Assembly (NCBI RefSeq): GCF_000687915.1
Contig: NZ_JHZY01000002.1
Coordinates: 496,001 to 560,000, forward strand
Direction: 5' to 3'
Length of the DNA stretch: 64,000 nt
Source of the DNA: Leeuwenhoekiella sp. MAR_2009_132
Lineage (GTDB): Bacteria > Bacteroidota > Bacteroidia > Flavobacteriales > Flavobacteriaceae
Part shown: piece by piece, positions 44,975 to 53,209 of the stretch
Position numbering within the stretch: position 1 is the stretch's first letter
How the letters are laid out: every line of letters begins with the position of its first letter
Notes under the pieces: generated by a model
Database searches by the model: none
Told to the model about the DNA's origin: nothing
Seen by the model: the letters and a program-made list of their open reading frames with translations, nothing else
Made by a program: the position numbers and the translations under genes

Positions 44975-46813
44975 ATGAAATATATATCTAATTACATCAT
45001 CACCCTGGTAATGCTTACTGCATTATCTCTAAAAGCTCAGGAACGCCCGTTCACTGCCTTAGACTCTGTATATCTTACAGATAGTAGATTAAAAGAATTT
45101 TCTACAGGAAGAAATCTTACCGTTTTATCAGATACGATATTGCGTAAAAACAGGCCACTTCTTACTAATACTCTCAATTTTAACACGCCTATTTATTTTA
45201 AAGAAAATGGATTGGGAATGGTATCCTCACCCTCATTTAGAGGTACTACAGCTTCACAAACTGCTGTTTTATGGAATGGTATAAATATAAATTCTCAATT
45301 AAACGGTCAGCTAGATTTTAATACGATTAATGCGGGCGCCTACAGCGAAATTGCTGTGCGTGGCGGTGGTGGTAGTGTTGTTTATGGTACCGGTGCAATA
45401 GGAGGTAGTGTGCATTTAAATACGCGGTTAACGTATGAAGATCAACAAACGCATAATCTTTTTCTGCAATATGGTAGTTATAACACCCAGGATGCTCGAT
45501 ACAATTTGAATCTGGGTACCAAAAAATGGAGTTTAAATCTGGCTCTAACTCATAACAGCAGCGATAATGATTATGAGCTTCCTAATGGAAGAAATAATTT
45601 AAACGGAGATTTTGAGAATACAGCATTAAATGTTGGACTCGGATTTAAAATCAACTCAAAAAATTCAATACGCATATTTAGTGAACTTTTTGACGGAGAA
45701 CGACATTTTGCAATTACACGGGCTTCAGAAACTAAGACTAAATATCAGGATCTTAACAGTAAAAATTTACTCGAATGGGAACACAGCTTTGGTTCCTTTA
45801 AGGGTATAGCTCGTGTGGCTTATCTTGAAGAGTTTTATAAATATTTTGCAAATATAGATAGTGAAGTTTATTCTTTCGGAAAGGCTAAAACGTTTATTAA
45901 CAAGTATGATTTGAGCTATAAAATTTCAGACCGGCTCCAACTGAATTCAGTATTAACTAATACAACTACCAGTGGTTTTGGTTCTAGTTTTGGCGATAAT
46001 GACCGTAATATTTTTGCTGCCGCATTGTTATTGAAGCATCAACTTGGAAACGATTTTAATTATGAATTAGGAATTAGGAAAGAGCAAACTGAGAATTATG
46101 ATAGTCCGTTTTTGTTTTCTTTGGGAGCAACAAAAGCCTTAAATGATTCTTTCAGCTTAAACCTTAACGTATCCAGAAATTTTAGAATACCTACCTACAA
46201 CGACTTGTACTGGGAAACCGGCGGCAACCTTGATTTACTCCCCGAAAAATCACTTCAAGGTCAGTTGGGTGCCGTTTTTAACTTCAATTCTATTCAGCTT
46301 AATCTAACGGGTTATTACAATTCTATCACAGATATGATTAGATGGTTGCCGGGAGCGGGTGGTGTTTGGAGTCCAAGTAATGTAGACGAAGTGGAGATTT
46401 ACGGAATTGAATCTGCTTTAAGTTGGTCAAAAAATTTTAATAAAGAGCATCGTATTTCTTTTAATTCGACATACGCATATACCGTTTCTGAAAATAAACA
46501 AACCGGGAACCAACTTATCTATGTGCCTTTTCATAAAGCAACGGCTTCCTTTGATTATACATACAAAAAAATTAACGCAGCATTGCAATACCTGTATGTG
46601 GGAGAAGTATTTACTCGTAGCGATAACAATAGCCGTTATAATCTGGATGCGTATAACGTGGGTAATTTTAGTCTGGGTTATAGCTTCGGAAAAGAAAAGA
46701 ACTACGAATTGGGCGCTCGTGTAAACAATTTTTTAAACACCGAATATCAAAGCGTCGAAAGCCGCTGGATGCCGGGCAGAAATTTTAATATATATCTAAA
46801 TCTTAAACTATAA
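44975..46813 (+). CDS. btuB: TonB-dependent receptor for cobalamin, BtuB-like
   Basis: A 612-residue outer-membrane receptor with signal peptide ending SLKAQ, a plug domain (about 25-155, with SPSFRGTTASQTAVLWNG and VYGTGAIGGSVHLN) and a 22-strand type barrel ending NIYLNLKL. It has no N-terminal carboxypeptidase-like extension, and its size (about 600) fits BtuB rather than the larger SusC group. The cobalamin riboswitch directly upstream fixes the substrate class. It is followed 9 bases later by the surface propeller gene. Confidence 0.92.
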   Translation: MKYISNYIITLVMLTALSLKAQERPFTALDSVYLTDSRLKEFSTGRNLTVLSDTILRKNRPLLTNTLNFNTPIYFKENGLGMVSSPSFRGTTASQTAVLWNGININSQLNGQLDFNTINAGAYSEIAVRGGGGSVVYGTGAIGGSVHLNTRLTYEDQQTHNLFLQYGSYNTQDARYNLNLGTKKWSLNLALTHNSSDNDYELPNGRNNLNGDFENTALNVGLGFKINSKNSIRIFSELFDGERHFAITRASETKTKYQDLNSKNLLEWEHSFGSFKGIARVAYLEEFYKYFANIDSEVYSFGKAKTFINKYDLSYKISDRLQLNSVLTNTTTSGFGSSFGDNDRNIFAAALLLKHQLGNDFNYELGIRKEQTENYDSPFLFSLGATKALNDSFSLNLNVSRNFRIPTYNDLYWETGGNLDLLPEKSLQGQLGAVFNFNSIQLNLTGYYNSITDMIRWLPGAGGVWSPSNVDEVEIYGIESALSWSKNFNKEHRISFNSTYAYTVSENKQTGNQLIYVPFHKATASFDYTYKKINAALQYLYVGEVFTRSDNNSRYNLDAYNVGNFSLGYSFGKEKNYELGARVNNFLNTEYQSVESRWMPGRNFNIYLNLKL

Positions 46814-46822
46814 ATACCAATT

Positions 46823-47857
46823 ATGAAAATTAATAAACTAGCAGTATTAGCACTCTTTGGTGCTTTTGTATTCAATTCGTGTACAGACGATAATGACGAT
46901 TTAATAGAATTAATTCCTGAAGGTGATTATACTGATGGTTTTTTTGTTACTAATGAAGGATCATTTGGAAGTGGTGGAAGTGTTTCTTACGTAAGTAATG
47001 ATTTAGAGACTTCAGATATTGATGTATATACTACAGTAAATTCTACAACCAGTGACTTAGGTCTTTTTGTGCAATCTATCTTTTTTGATGATGCTAATGC
47101 GTATATAATTTCTAATGGCTCAAATATTATAACTGTAGTTGATCGCTATACTTTTGAGTACGTAGGTGCAATAGACAGCGACTTAGCCATACCGCGTTAT
47201 GGAGTAGCTCTAAATGGAAAAGCATACGTTACAAATCAAGATGATTTTAGTACAGGAGCAGATGATTTTGTAGCTATAATTGATCTAGAAACTCTTACAG
47301 TAGAATCTACTGTTCTAATAGGTAATAAGGTAGAATATATACAAGAAGAAAATAATTTACTTTATATTCAAGGAGCTTCTTTTAATGATGGAAATAATAT
47401 TAATGTATTTGACCCAACTTCTAATATTGTAGTAACAACGTATACAACTGCAGACAAACTTAATTCTTTTGATATCGAAGATGATGTAATTTATGCATTA
47501 ACAGCTACTGGAATTCAACAAATAGATATAAATACAGGAGTTGTAACTACGCAAATTAGGTTTTCTGATACTTTTGAATCAGCATCTTATTTAGATGTAG
47601 AAGATGATATGATTTATTTTGTGGTAGGAACTTCTGTTTATCAAATAGCCCAAAATAGCACAGAAGAACCTAGCGAGCGGTTATTAACGTATAATGGTGT
47701 TTCTGTTTATGGTTTTGAAGTAGAAGACAATCGTATTTATATAGCCGATTCAGGAGATTATATTTCAAACAGCTTTATTGAAGTTTATACATTAGATGGA
47801 AATCTTCTTAAAAATGTAACTGTGGGTATAGCACCCAACGGTTTTTATTTCAACTAA
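46823..47857 (+). CDS. YncE/DUF5074-like beta-propeller surface lipoprotein, BtuG candidate
   Basis: A 344-residue lipoprotein; signal ends FNSC (Cys20) and is followed by TDDNDD, a good match to the acidic lipoprotein export signal that sends Bacteroidota lipoproteins to the outer face. The mature protein has seven or so repeats of propeller strands (for example DANAYIISNGSNIITVVD, KAYVTNQDDF, DDVIYALTATGIQQID). In Bacteroides, BtuG is a surface propeller that binds B12 very tightly and sits on BtuB. Position directly after the BtuB-like gene and under the riboswitch supports the same role. Homology to BtuG itself was not tested. Confidence 0.8.
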   Translation: MKINKLAVLALFGAFVFNSCTDDNDDLIELIPEGDYTDGFFVTNEGSFGSGGSVSYVSNDLETSDIDVYTTVNSTTSDLGLFVQSIFFDDANAYIISNGSNIITVVDRYTFEYVGAIDSDLAIPRYGVALNGKAYVTNQDDFSTGADDFVAIIDLETLTVESTVLIGNKVEYIQEENNLLYIQGASFNDGNNINVFDPTSNIVVTTYTTADKLNSFDIEDDVIYALTATGIQQIDINTGVVTTQIRFSDTFESASYLDVEDDMIYFVVGTSVYQIAQNSTEEPSERLLTYNGVSVYGFEVEDNRIYIADSGDYISNSFIEVYTLDGNLLKNVTVGIAPNGFYFN

Positions 47858-47880
47858 TTTTTCAATTCAATTTACGGCAT

Positions 47881-47918
47881 AAAAAAGCGGCTTAACCAAT
47901 TGGTTAAGCCGCTTTTTT
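47881..47918. terminator. Strong bidirectional terminator
   Basis: A 38-base perfect palindrome: AAAAAAGCGGCTTAACC, AATT, and its complement, with A- and T-runs at the ends. It separates the convergent propeller and S41 genes. Confidence 0.95.
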
Positions 47919-47935
47919 TATCTAAAATTTTAAAT

Positions 47936-49423
47936 TTATTTTTTGATTTGAGGAACTTTGTCAACATACATTCGTTGATAGGTAGGAGAAAACATTTCAC
48001 TCTCACCTAATAACTCAAAAGATCTTGGTTTGCTTCTCTTAGTTGAAGATTTTCGACCTAAAATTTGATCTAATGCCAGACTTAATAATGGTTCTGTAGG
48101 ATTACCCAGTTCTCCAAGATTAGTAAGATCTTCCTCTAATTCAAAGTCCGGTTCTATACCTGTAGGAGGACCTATAACATCATTTGCATTTCTATAGGTA
48201 TAAATTAAAGGTTGAATGGCATAGGTATGATTAGGATTTGCATTTGCTCTTCCAAAATTATTTGAATCATACAGTGTAGTCGAAGCCTGAAATTTACCAA
48301 CTGTGGTTTTACCTATAGTTTTTACATCTATATACGGTCTTAAACCTATAATTGTTAATTCACTTGCAGAAGCGGTACTTCCCGTACCTATAACATAAAG
48401 GCGATTTAAATTTAAACTATTTATAGGCTGTTCTTGTGGAGTTCCTGTATATATAGTAGAATTAAATCTACTTAATAAACTTTCTGGAGCCTCAGACTCA
48501 AAATAAGCCTGAGCTTCAGGATTCCATTGTTGTTTTGTTAAAATTTGACCATCAAACTGACCGGTAATCATTGAAGTCAAATCAATAGCGGTGGCAACAG
48601 AACCTCCACCATTATATCTTAAATCTAAAACTAAATCTGTTATTCCATCAGCCTTAAATTGGGCAAAAGCATCATTCAGTTCTCCATCAAAATTTGAGAC
48701 AAATGAGTTGTACATCAAATAACCAATTTTAGTGCCATTTATATCTAGAGTTTTAGCTATATATACGGGATTTTCTACAAATCCTTCAACTTTATTTAAT
48801 TCTACAGTTTCACCAGTTTCGCTAACCGTACTATTGGTTACACTTGCTAAACTCAAGGTGTACGTATCCTGAGCTAATAACATTTGATAATTATTTATAG
48901 TCAAAATAGTACCATCTATTCGCGTAAATAAATCACCACGTTCAATTATACTTGCAGAAGCCGTAGAATTAGGGGCGACATAACGTACGTATCCAAATAT
49001 ATCATCAGAACCCGAAAATCGAACGAGGCTAAATTTTAATCCATTACTTTTACTAACACCGGAAAAACTATTTTCGAGTTCTACATAATTATCTGTTAGA
49101 AAACTGAAACGATCTTCATTAGTAACAAGTACATCAGAATAGAAATCTTCGGGTACAGGATTTTCTGATAAAAACTTTACGTATGTAGGTGTATCAGTAA
49201 AAAAATCATCTGCTAATACATCTACATCTGGTTTGTATAAATAATATACATTCATCGCCTGATACATGAAATCCTGGATAGGATAATCAACGCGATTTAG
49301 TTCTGGTTCTGGCTCCGGTTCTACAACAGGATCAACAACTTCAGGTTCTGCGGTATCATCATTGCTAGAGCACGAACTTAAAAATCCTAAAGCTAAAAGT
49401 GATACTAAAAAATACTTTTTCAT
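47936..49423 (-). CDS. S41-family protease lipoprotein, copy 2
   Basis: A 495-residue lipoprotein (signal ends LSSC, Cys18, then SSNDD, an acidic surface-export type signal) with a Glu/Pro-rich linker (PEVVDPVVEPEPEPE). The C-terminal half is a carboxy-terminal-processing (S41) protease: the Ser nucleophile lies in GSTASASELT and the Lys probably in TVGKFQAST; a PDZ-like part precedes it. It is a close paralogue of the next gene upstream (identical runs such as LVLDLRYNGGGSV and GTGSTASASELTIIGL). The two form a minus-strand pair. Substrate is unknown. Confidence 0.85.
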   Translation of the reverse strand: MKKYFLVSLLALGFLSSCSSNDDTAEPEVVDPVVEPEPEPELNRVDYPIQDFMYQAMNVYYLYKPDVDVLADDFFTDTPTYVKFLSENPVPEDFYSDVLVTNEDRFSFLTDNYVELENSFSGVSKSNGLKFSLVRFSGSDDIFGYVRYVAPNSTASASIIERGDLFTRIDGTILTINNYQMLLAQDTYTLSLASVTNSTVSETGETVELNKVEGFVENPVYIAKTLDINGTKIGYLMYNSFVSNFDGELNDAFAQFKADGITDLVLDLRYNGGGSVATAIDLTSMITGQFDGQILTKQQWNPEAQAYFESEAPESLLSRFNSTIYTGTPQEQPINSLNLNRLYVIGTGSTASASELTIIGLRPYIDVKTIGKTTVGKFQASTTLYDSNNFGRANANPNHTYAIQPLIYTYRNANDVIGPPTGIEPDFELEEDLTNLGELGNPTEPLLSLALDQILGRKSSTKRSKPRSFELLGESEMFSPTYQRMYVDKVPQIKK

Positions 49424-49477
49424 ACTTATTTTTTTAAGGGATATAGGGGTTATATAATTTTGTAAAATAGAATTTAC

Positions 49478-50920
49478 TTAGCTATTAGGCAAATCCAATA
49501 CATACATACGTTGAAAATCAGGGTTAAACATTTTACTTTCTCCTACAGGTTCTAAATGAGTTGTATTTTCAAAGCTTTTTGTAGAAGCACTGCGACCTAA
49601 TATTTGGTCTAATGCCATTTTCAAAAGTGGCTCGTTAGGATCGCCTAAAACTCCCAGGTTTGAAGCTCTTTCGGCGATCTCAAAATCGGGTTCGATTCCT
49701 GTAGGTGGTCCTACAATGCCGGCAGAATTAGCGTAAGTATATATTAAAGGTTGAATAGCGTAGAAGTGATTTGGGTTTACATTTTGTCTGCTAAAATTTT
49801 CAGAATCATACAATGTCGTAGAAGCCTGAAACTTTCCTACCGTAGTTGTGCCTATCGTTTGTACATTTATATACGGTTTAAGACCTATAATAGTAAGTTC
49901 GCTTGCAGAAGCAGTACTCCCTGTGCCTATTACAAATAAACGACCTAAGTTTAGGCTGTTAATAGATTCACCTGTTCTAATAGTGTTATTAAAACGGTCA
50001 ATTAACGCTTCAGGGTCTTCTGCCTCAAATGCCGCCTGTATTTCAGGATTCCATTGTTGTTTAGTAATAACTTCACCGTTAAACTGACCCGTAATCATTG
50101 ACGTTAAATCTATTGCAGACTCTACAGAACCACCACCATTATACCTTAGGTCCAGCACCAGATCGGTTATGCCGTCTGTTTTAAATTGAGCAAAAGCCGC
50201 ATTTAATTCATCATCAAAATCTGCAGTGTATGCGTTATACATTAAGTAGCCTATTTTCTGGCCGCTTATGTTTAGTGTTTTTGCTATGAGTATAGGGTTC
50301 TCGATTAAACCTTCTTCTTTGGTTAAGGTTACAGACCGGCCGTTTTCAGTAATACTTACAGCATTACCAGTATCTGTTAAATCAGCAAGTGTTAAGGTAT
50401 AGGTATCAAGCGCTAATAAATCTAAATAGTTAGTTATGGTAAGCGGCGTGTTATTCACTTTAGTAAAAGCATCGCCTCTTTTTATATCTTTAGTAGATGC
50501 ATTAGAATTAGGGATAATGTAGCGTACATAACCTATAATCTCATCGCTTCCGGGAGAAACGCGCATCAGCCTGTACTCTAAACCATTGTCTTTGCTTACA
50601 CCCGCAAATCTATTCTCTAACTCGCGGTAATCGTCGGTCATAAAGCTAAAGCGATCAGCATTAGACAATAAATCTTCGTATAAATCTTCGGGCGTATTAA
50701 AAGGATCCAGATAGATGTTTAAATCTGCCTGCGAATCAAAAAAATCATTGGCCAATACCGGTACATCGGGTTTGTAGAGGTAATAAATATTCATTGCTGA
50801 ATAGATAAAATTCTTAATTTCTAAGTTGTTTGAAATTTGAACATCATCACGGTCTTCGCTGCAGGATAAAAGTATTAAAAGCGAGCAAAGGCCTATTAGG
50901 GGTAGCGCAATCTTCTTCAT
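49478..50920 (-). CDS. S41-family protease lipoprotein, copy 1
   Basis: About 480 residues from ATG 50920; the frame reaches back to 51037, but only ATG 50920 begins a lipoprotein signal (MKKIALPLIGLCSLL, ending LLSC, Cys20, then SEDRDD), and the longer form would overlap the divergent sigma gene. Catalytic Ser in GSTASASELT and Lys in TVGKFQAST are kept. It is 54 bases upstream of its paralogue in the same unit and lacks the acidic-proline linker of that copy. The pair diverges from an ECF sigma operon with a short gap. Confidence 0.85.
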   Translation of the reverse strand: MKKIALPLIGLCSLLILLSCSEDRDDVQISNNLEIKNFIYSAMNIYYLYKPDVPVLANDFFDSQADLNIYLDPFNTPEDLYEDLLSNADRFSFMTDDYRELENRFAGVSKDNGLEYRLMRVSPGSDEIIGYVRYIIPNSNASTKDIKRGDAFTKVNNTPLTITNYLDLLALDTYTLTLADLTDTGNAVSITENGRSVTLTKEEGLIENPILIAKTLNISGQKIGYLMYNAYTADFDDELNAAFAQFKTDGITDLVLDLRYNGGGSVESAIDLTSMITGQFNGEVITKQQWNPEIQAAFEAEDPEALIDRFNNTIRTGESINSLNLGRLFVIGTGSTASASELTIIGLKPYINVQTIGTTTVGKFQASTTLYDSENFSRQNVNPNHFYAIQPLIYTYANSAGIVGPPTGIEPDFEIAERASNLGVLGDPNEPLLKMALDQILGRSASTKSFENTTHLEPVGESKMFNPDFQRMYVLDLPNS

Positions 50921-50976
50921 AAAACGGTTTATTAGCATACTAAAAATACGGTATAATTGTATTACTGGTTTTCCTG

Positions 50977-51003
50977 TGTAACAAATTTTAGACATAATCG
51001 TCT
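50977..51003 (+). promoter_or_regulatory. Candidate autoregulated ECF promoter
   Basis: TGTAACAAA (50977-50985) and CGTCT (50999-51003), with 16 bases between GTAAC and CGTCT, 25 bases before the sigma ATG. The shape matches that before the other sigma gene (11228-11253) and the GTAAC/CGTC form commonly used by ECF sigma factors. Confidence 0.65.
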
Positions 51004-51028
51004 TCCTTATAACTAACCACAACAATAA

Positions 51029-51538
51029 ATGAACCAAAAAGAGTTTTTAGCACGAGTTACTCCCGTTCAGGATAGATTGTATCGTTTAGCAAAGCGATTA
51101 CTGGTTTCTGAAGATGAGGCACAAGATGCTACTCAGGAAGTTCTTATAAAGTTGTGGTCTCAGCGAAAAAAAATGAATAAGCTGCGGAGTATTGAAGCTT
51201 TTGCAGTAACGATGACTAAGAATTATTGTTTAGATAAGCTCAAGGCAAAAAGCAGTTCTAATTTACAACTGGTACATACTAATTACGAAGATCAGCATTA
51301 CAATACCGTACGGCAAAGTGAAGTAAGTGATAGTGTTGCCTGGGTTTATAAGTTAATGAATGACCTGCCAGAGCAACAGCGAATGATCTTACACCTTAGA
51401 GATGTAGAACAGTTTACAAATAGTGAGATTGCAGAAGAATTAGAATTAAATGAAACAGCGGTACGTGTTGCGCTGTCTAGAGCCCGAAAAACAATACGAG
51501 AAGAATTGCTTAAAAAACATAACTATGGACTTAAATAA
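51029..51538 (+). CDS. ECF-family RNA polymerase sigma factor
   Basis: A 169-residue sigma factor with regions 2 (about 15-80; EAQDATQEVLIKLW) and 4 (about 110-165; EQFTNSEIAEELELNETAVRVALSRARK). It heads a four-gene operon with an anti-sigma factor and two DUF4252 proteins. Autoregulation is suggested by the promoter shape upstream. The N-terminus MNQKEFLARVTPVQDRLYRL is typical of this sub-branch, which in Flavobacteria I recall being followed by DUF4252 genes. Confidence 0.93.
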   Translation: MNQKEFLARVTPVQDRLYRLAKRLLVSEDEAQDATQEVLIKLWSQRKKMNKLRSIEAFAVTMTKNYCLDKLKAKSSSNLQLVHTNYEDQHYNTVRQSEVSDSVAWVYKLMNDLPEQQRMILHLRDVEQFTNSEIAEELELNETAVRVALSRARKTIREELLKKHNYGLK

Positions 51539-51962
51539 TATAGAAGACCTGCTTGAGCGCTACTTTGAGGGAGATACTTCCTTAGAGCAGGAAGCTAAGC
51601 TTAGGGAATACTTTACTAGTGATGAAGTTGCCCCGCACTTAGAGGAGTACATACCTCTTTTCACCGCTTTCGCAAAAGCAAAACAAGAACGCTTTAATCG
51701 TAAGATTGAATTGCCTCAATCAAAACGATCCTGGCAATGGGTACCTATCGCAGCAAGTATTTTACTTTGTGTAGGTTTGTTTTTAACCTTCAATACTAAA
51801 AAAGGCACAGATAACGACTTAGGTACTTATAAAGATCCTGAAGTTGCTGTATTAAAAACAAAACAAGCGCTCTTTATGATGGGTAATTTTATGAATAAAA
51901 GTACTTCACAATTAAATAAACTAGATACGTTTGAAGAAACGACCAACGAAATTTTAAAATAA
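51525..51962 (+). CDS. Membrane anti-sigma factor-like protein
   Basis: A 145-residue protein from ATG 51525 (a longer frame from 51450 would lie inside the sigma gene). It overlaps the sigma stop by 14 bases. Residues 1-70 form an acidic helical cytoplasmic part (IEDLLERYFEGDTSLEQEAKLREYF); a transmembrane helix follows at about 72-89; the rest is periplasmic. Layout and position are those of an anti-sigma factor. Confidence 0.8.
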   Translation: MDLNNIEDLLERYFEGDTSLEQEAKLREYFTSDEVAPHLEEYIPLFTAFAKAKQERFNRKIELPQSKRSWQWVPIAASILLCVGLFLTFNTKKGTDNDLGTYKDPEVAVLKTKQALFMMGNFMNKSTSQLNKLDTFEETTNEILK

Positions 51963-51979
51963 TCTTAAATCAAAAAACG

Positions 51980-52504
51980 ATGAATAAATTAGTAATTACA
52001 TTAATGTTTGTAGGATTGAGTCTTACTGCATTTGCACAAAAAAACTTTGATAAGTTTGAAGACATGAAAGACGTTACCTCAATGGTAATGAATCAAAAAA
52101 TGTTCAAACTATTAGGTCAGATGGATCTTGATTCTAAAGACCCGGAGATGAAAAGTTATATCGAGATGGTAAATAGCCTTGAAGATATTAAAGTGTTTAC
52201 GACAAAAAATATAAGCGCAGCTCAACAAATGAAGGGTGAGTTTAAATCGTATTTAACCAGTGCTAATCTGCAACAATTGATGCAGGTAAAAGATGATGGT
52301 AAAAATGTGAATTTTTATTACAAGCCCGGCAAAAGTGAAAACTTTGTAAGCGAGTTTGTGATGTTTTTAGACGGTATGTCTACAAAAGACGATACAGTAC
52401 TTATTAGAATTACCGGTGATATTAACCTTAAAGAAATAGGTAAAATAGCAAATAGCATCAATTTTAAGGGAAGTGAAGAGCTTAAAAATGTAAAAGTTAA
52501 TTAA
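51980..52504 (+). CDS. Exported DUF4252 protein
   Basis: A 174-residue protein with a signal peptide ending TAFAQ. The mature part contains the DUF4252 pattern: an early FEDMKDVTSMVMN, a KVFTTKNISAAQQMKGEF strand-helix and a final strand near VLIRITGDINLKEIGKIA. It is the first of two DUF4252 genes in the ECF operon, 2 bases before the next. Function is unknown. Confidence 0.8.
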   Translation: MNKLVITLMFVGLSLTAFAQKNFDKFEDMKDVTSMVMNQKMFKLLGQMDLDSKDPEMKSYIEMVNSLEDIKVFTTKNISAAQQMKGEFKSYLTSANLQQLMQVKDDGKNVNFYYKPGKSENFVSEFVMFLDGMSTKDDTVLIRITGDINLKEIGKIANSINFKGSEELKNVKVN

Positions 52505-52505
52505 G

Positions 52506-53048
52506 ATGAGCACATTAAAAGCAGTTTTAGTAGTTATTATGGTTGCTGCATTATCCAGTTGTCAGGATAAGCAGTCTCTGCAAGAATACTATATAGATAG
52601 TAAAGAAAATGACGCCTTTATAATGGTTGATTTACCTACAAGCTTGATAGCTCCGGTTACTCAGGAAATGACTGAAGATCAAAAGCGAGTAATTAACTCA
52701 GTTAAAAAAGTAAACTTACTCGCATATTCTATGAAAGACAGTGAGTTTTATAATTCTGAAACGGTAAAAGTTAAAGAGATTCTTGCTGATGATGATTATG
52801 AAGAGTTGATGAAGTTTGGAAAACCGGGACAGCGTATGCGTCTTTTTATTAAAGGGCAGGATGAAGCGATAGATGAGGTGGTTGTTTTTGCTCAGGATGA
52901 GAATAAAGGATTTGTACTCGCTCGTGTACTGGGCGATAAAATGAATGTAGCAGATATGGTTCGGTTTGCAGAAACAATGGATACCAGCAGTACAAATTTT
53001 AATACCGCGGGTTTTGAAGGCGTTATGGATGTTTTCAAAAATAAATAA
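52506..53048 (+). CDS. DUF4252 lipoprotein
   Basis: A 180-residue lipoprotein; signal ends LSSC (Cys19) followed by QDKQS, not strongly acidic. The body follows the same DUF4252 order as its neighbour but is much diverged (KKVNLLAYSMKD, MRLFIKGQDEAIDEVVVFAQ). It may be membrane-anchored partner of the soluble protein before it. A terminator ends the operon. Confidence 0.78.
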   Translation: MSTLKAVLVVIMVAALSSCQDKQSLQEYYIDSKENDAFIMVDLPTSLIAPVTQEMTEDQKRVINSVKKVNLLAYSMKDSEFYNSETVKVKEILADDDYEELMKFGKPGQRMRLFIKGQDEAIDEVVVFAQDENKGFVLARVLGDKMNVADMVRFAETMDTSSTNFNTAGFEGVMDVFKNK

Positions 53049-53068
53049 GTGCAGTTTTAATAAATTAA

Positions 53069-53096
53069 AAGGATCTCAATCGAGATCCTTTTTTTT
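53069..53096 (+). terminator. Terminator after ECF operon 2
   Basis: AAGGATCTC and GAGATCCTT flank an AATC loop and are followed by a run of Ts. Confidence 0.9.
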
Positions 53097-53209
53097 GTTT
53101 AACACAATTCGGTTTGTGATGCTTTACTTGTTCAATTTATGAGTTATAATCGCAATCTGCTTAGGGGTTAAAAATGATTAATCGTATTTTTAACTAATTA
53201 CATAAAACT

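Noticed and set aside
47881..47918. Perfect 38-base palindrome considered as an operator or attachment site
   Set aside because: A- and T-runs at its ends and its place between convergent stops make it a bidirectional terminator.
50921..51037. N-terminal extension of the first S41 gene to 51037
   Set aside because: It would overlap the sigma gene start and place about 39 residues before the lipoprotein signal; ATG 50920 is better.
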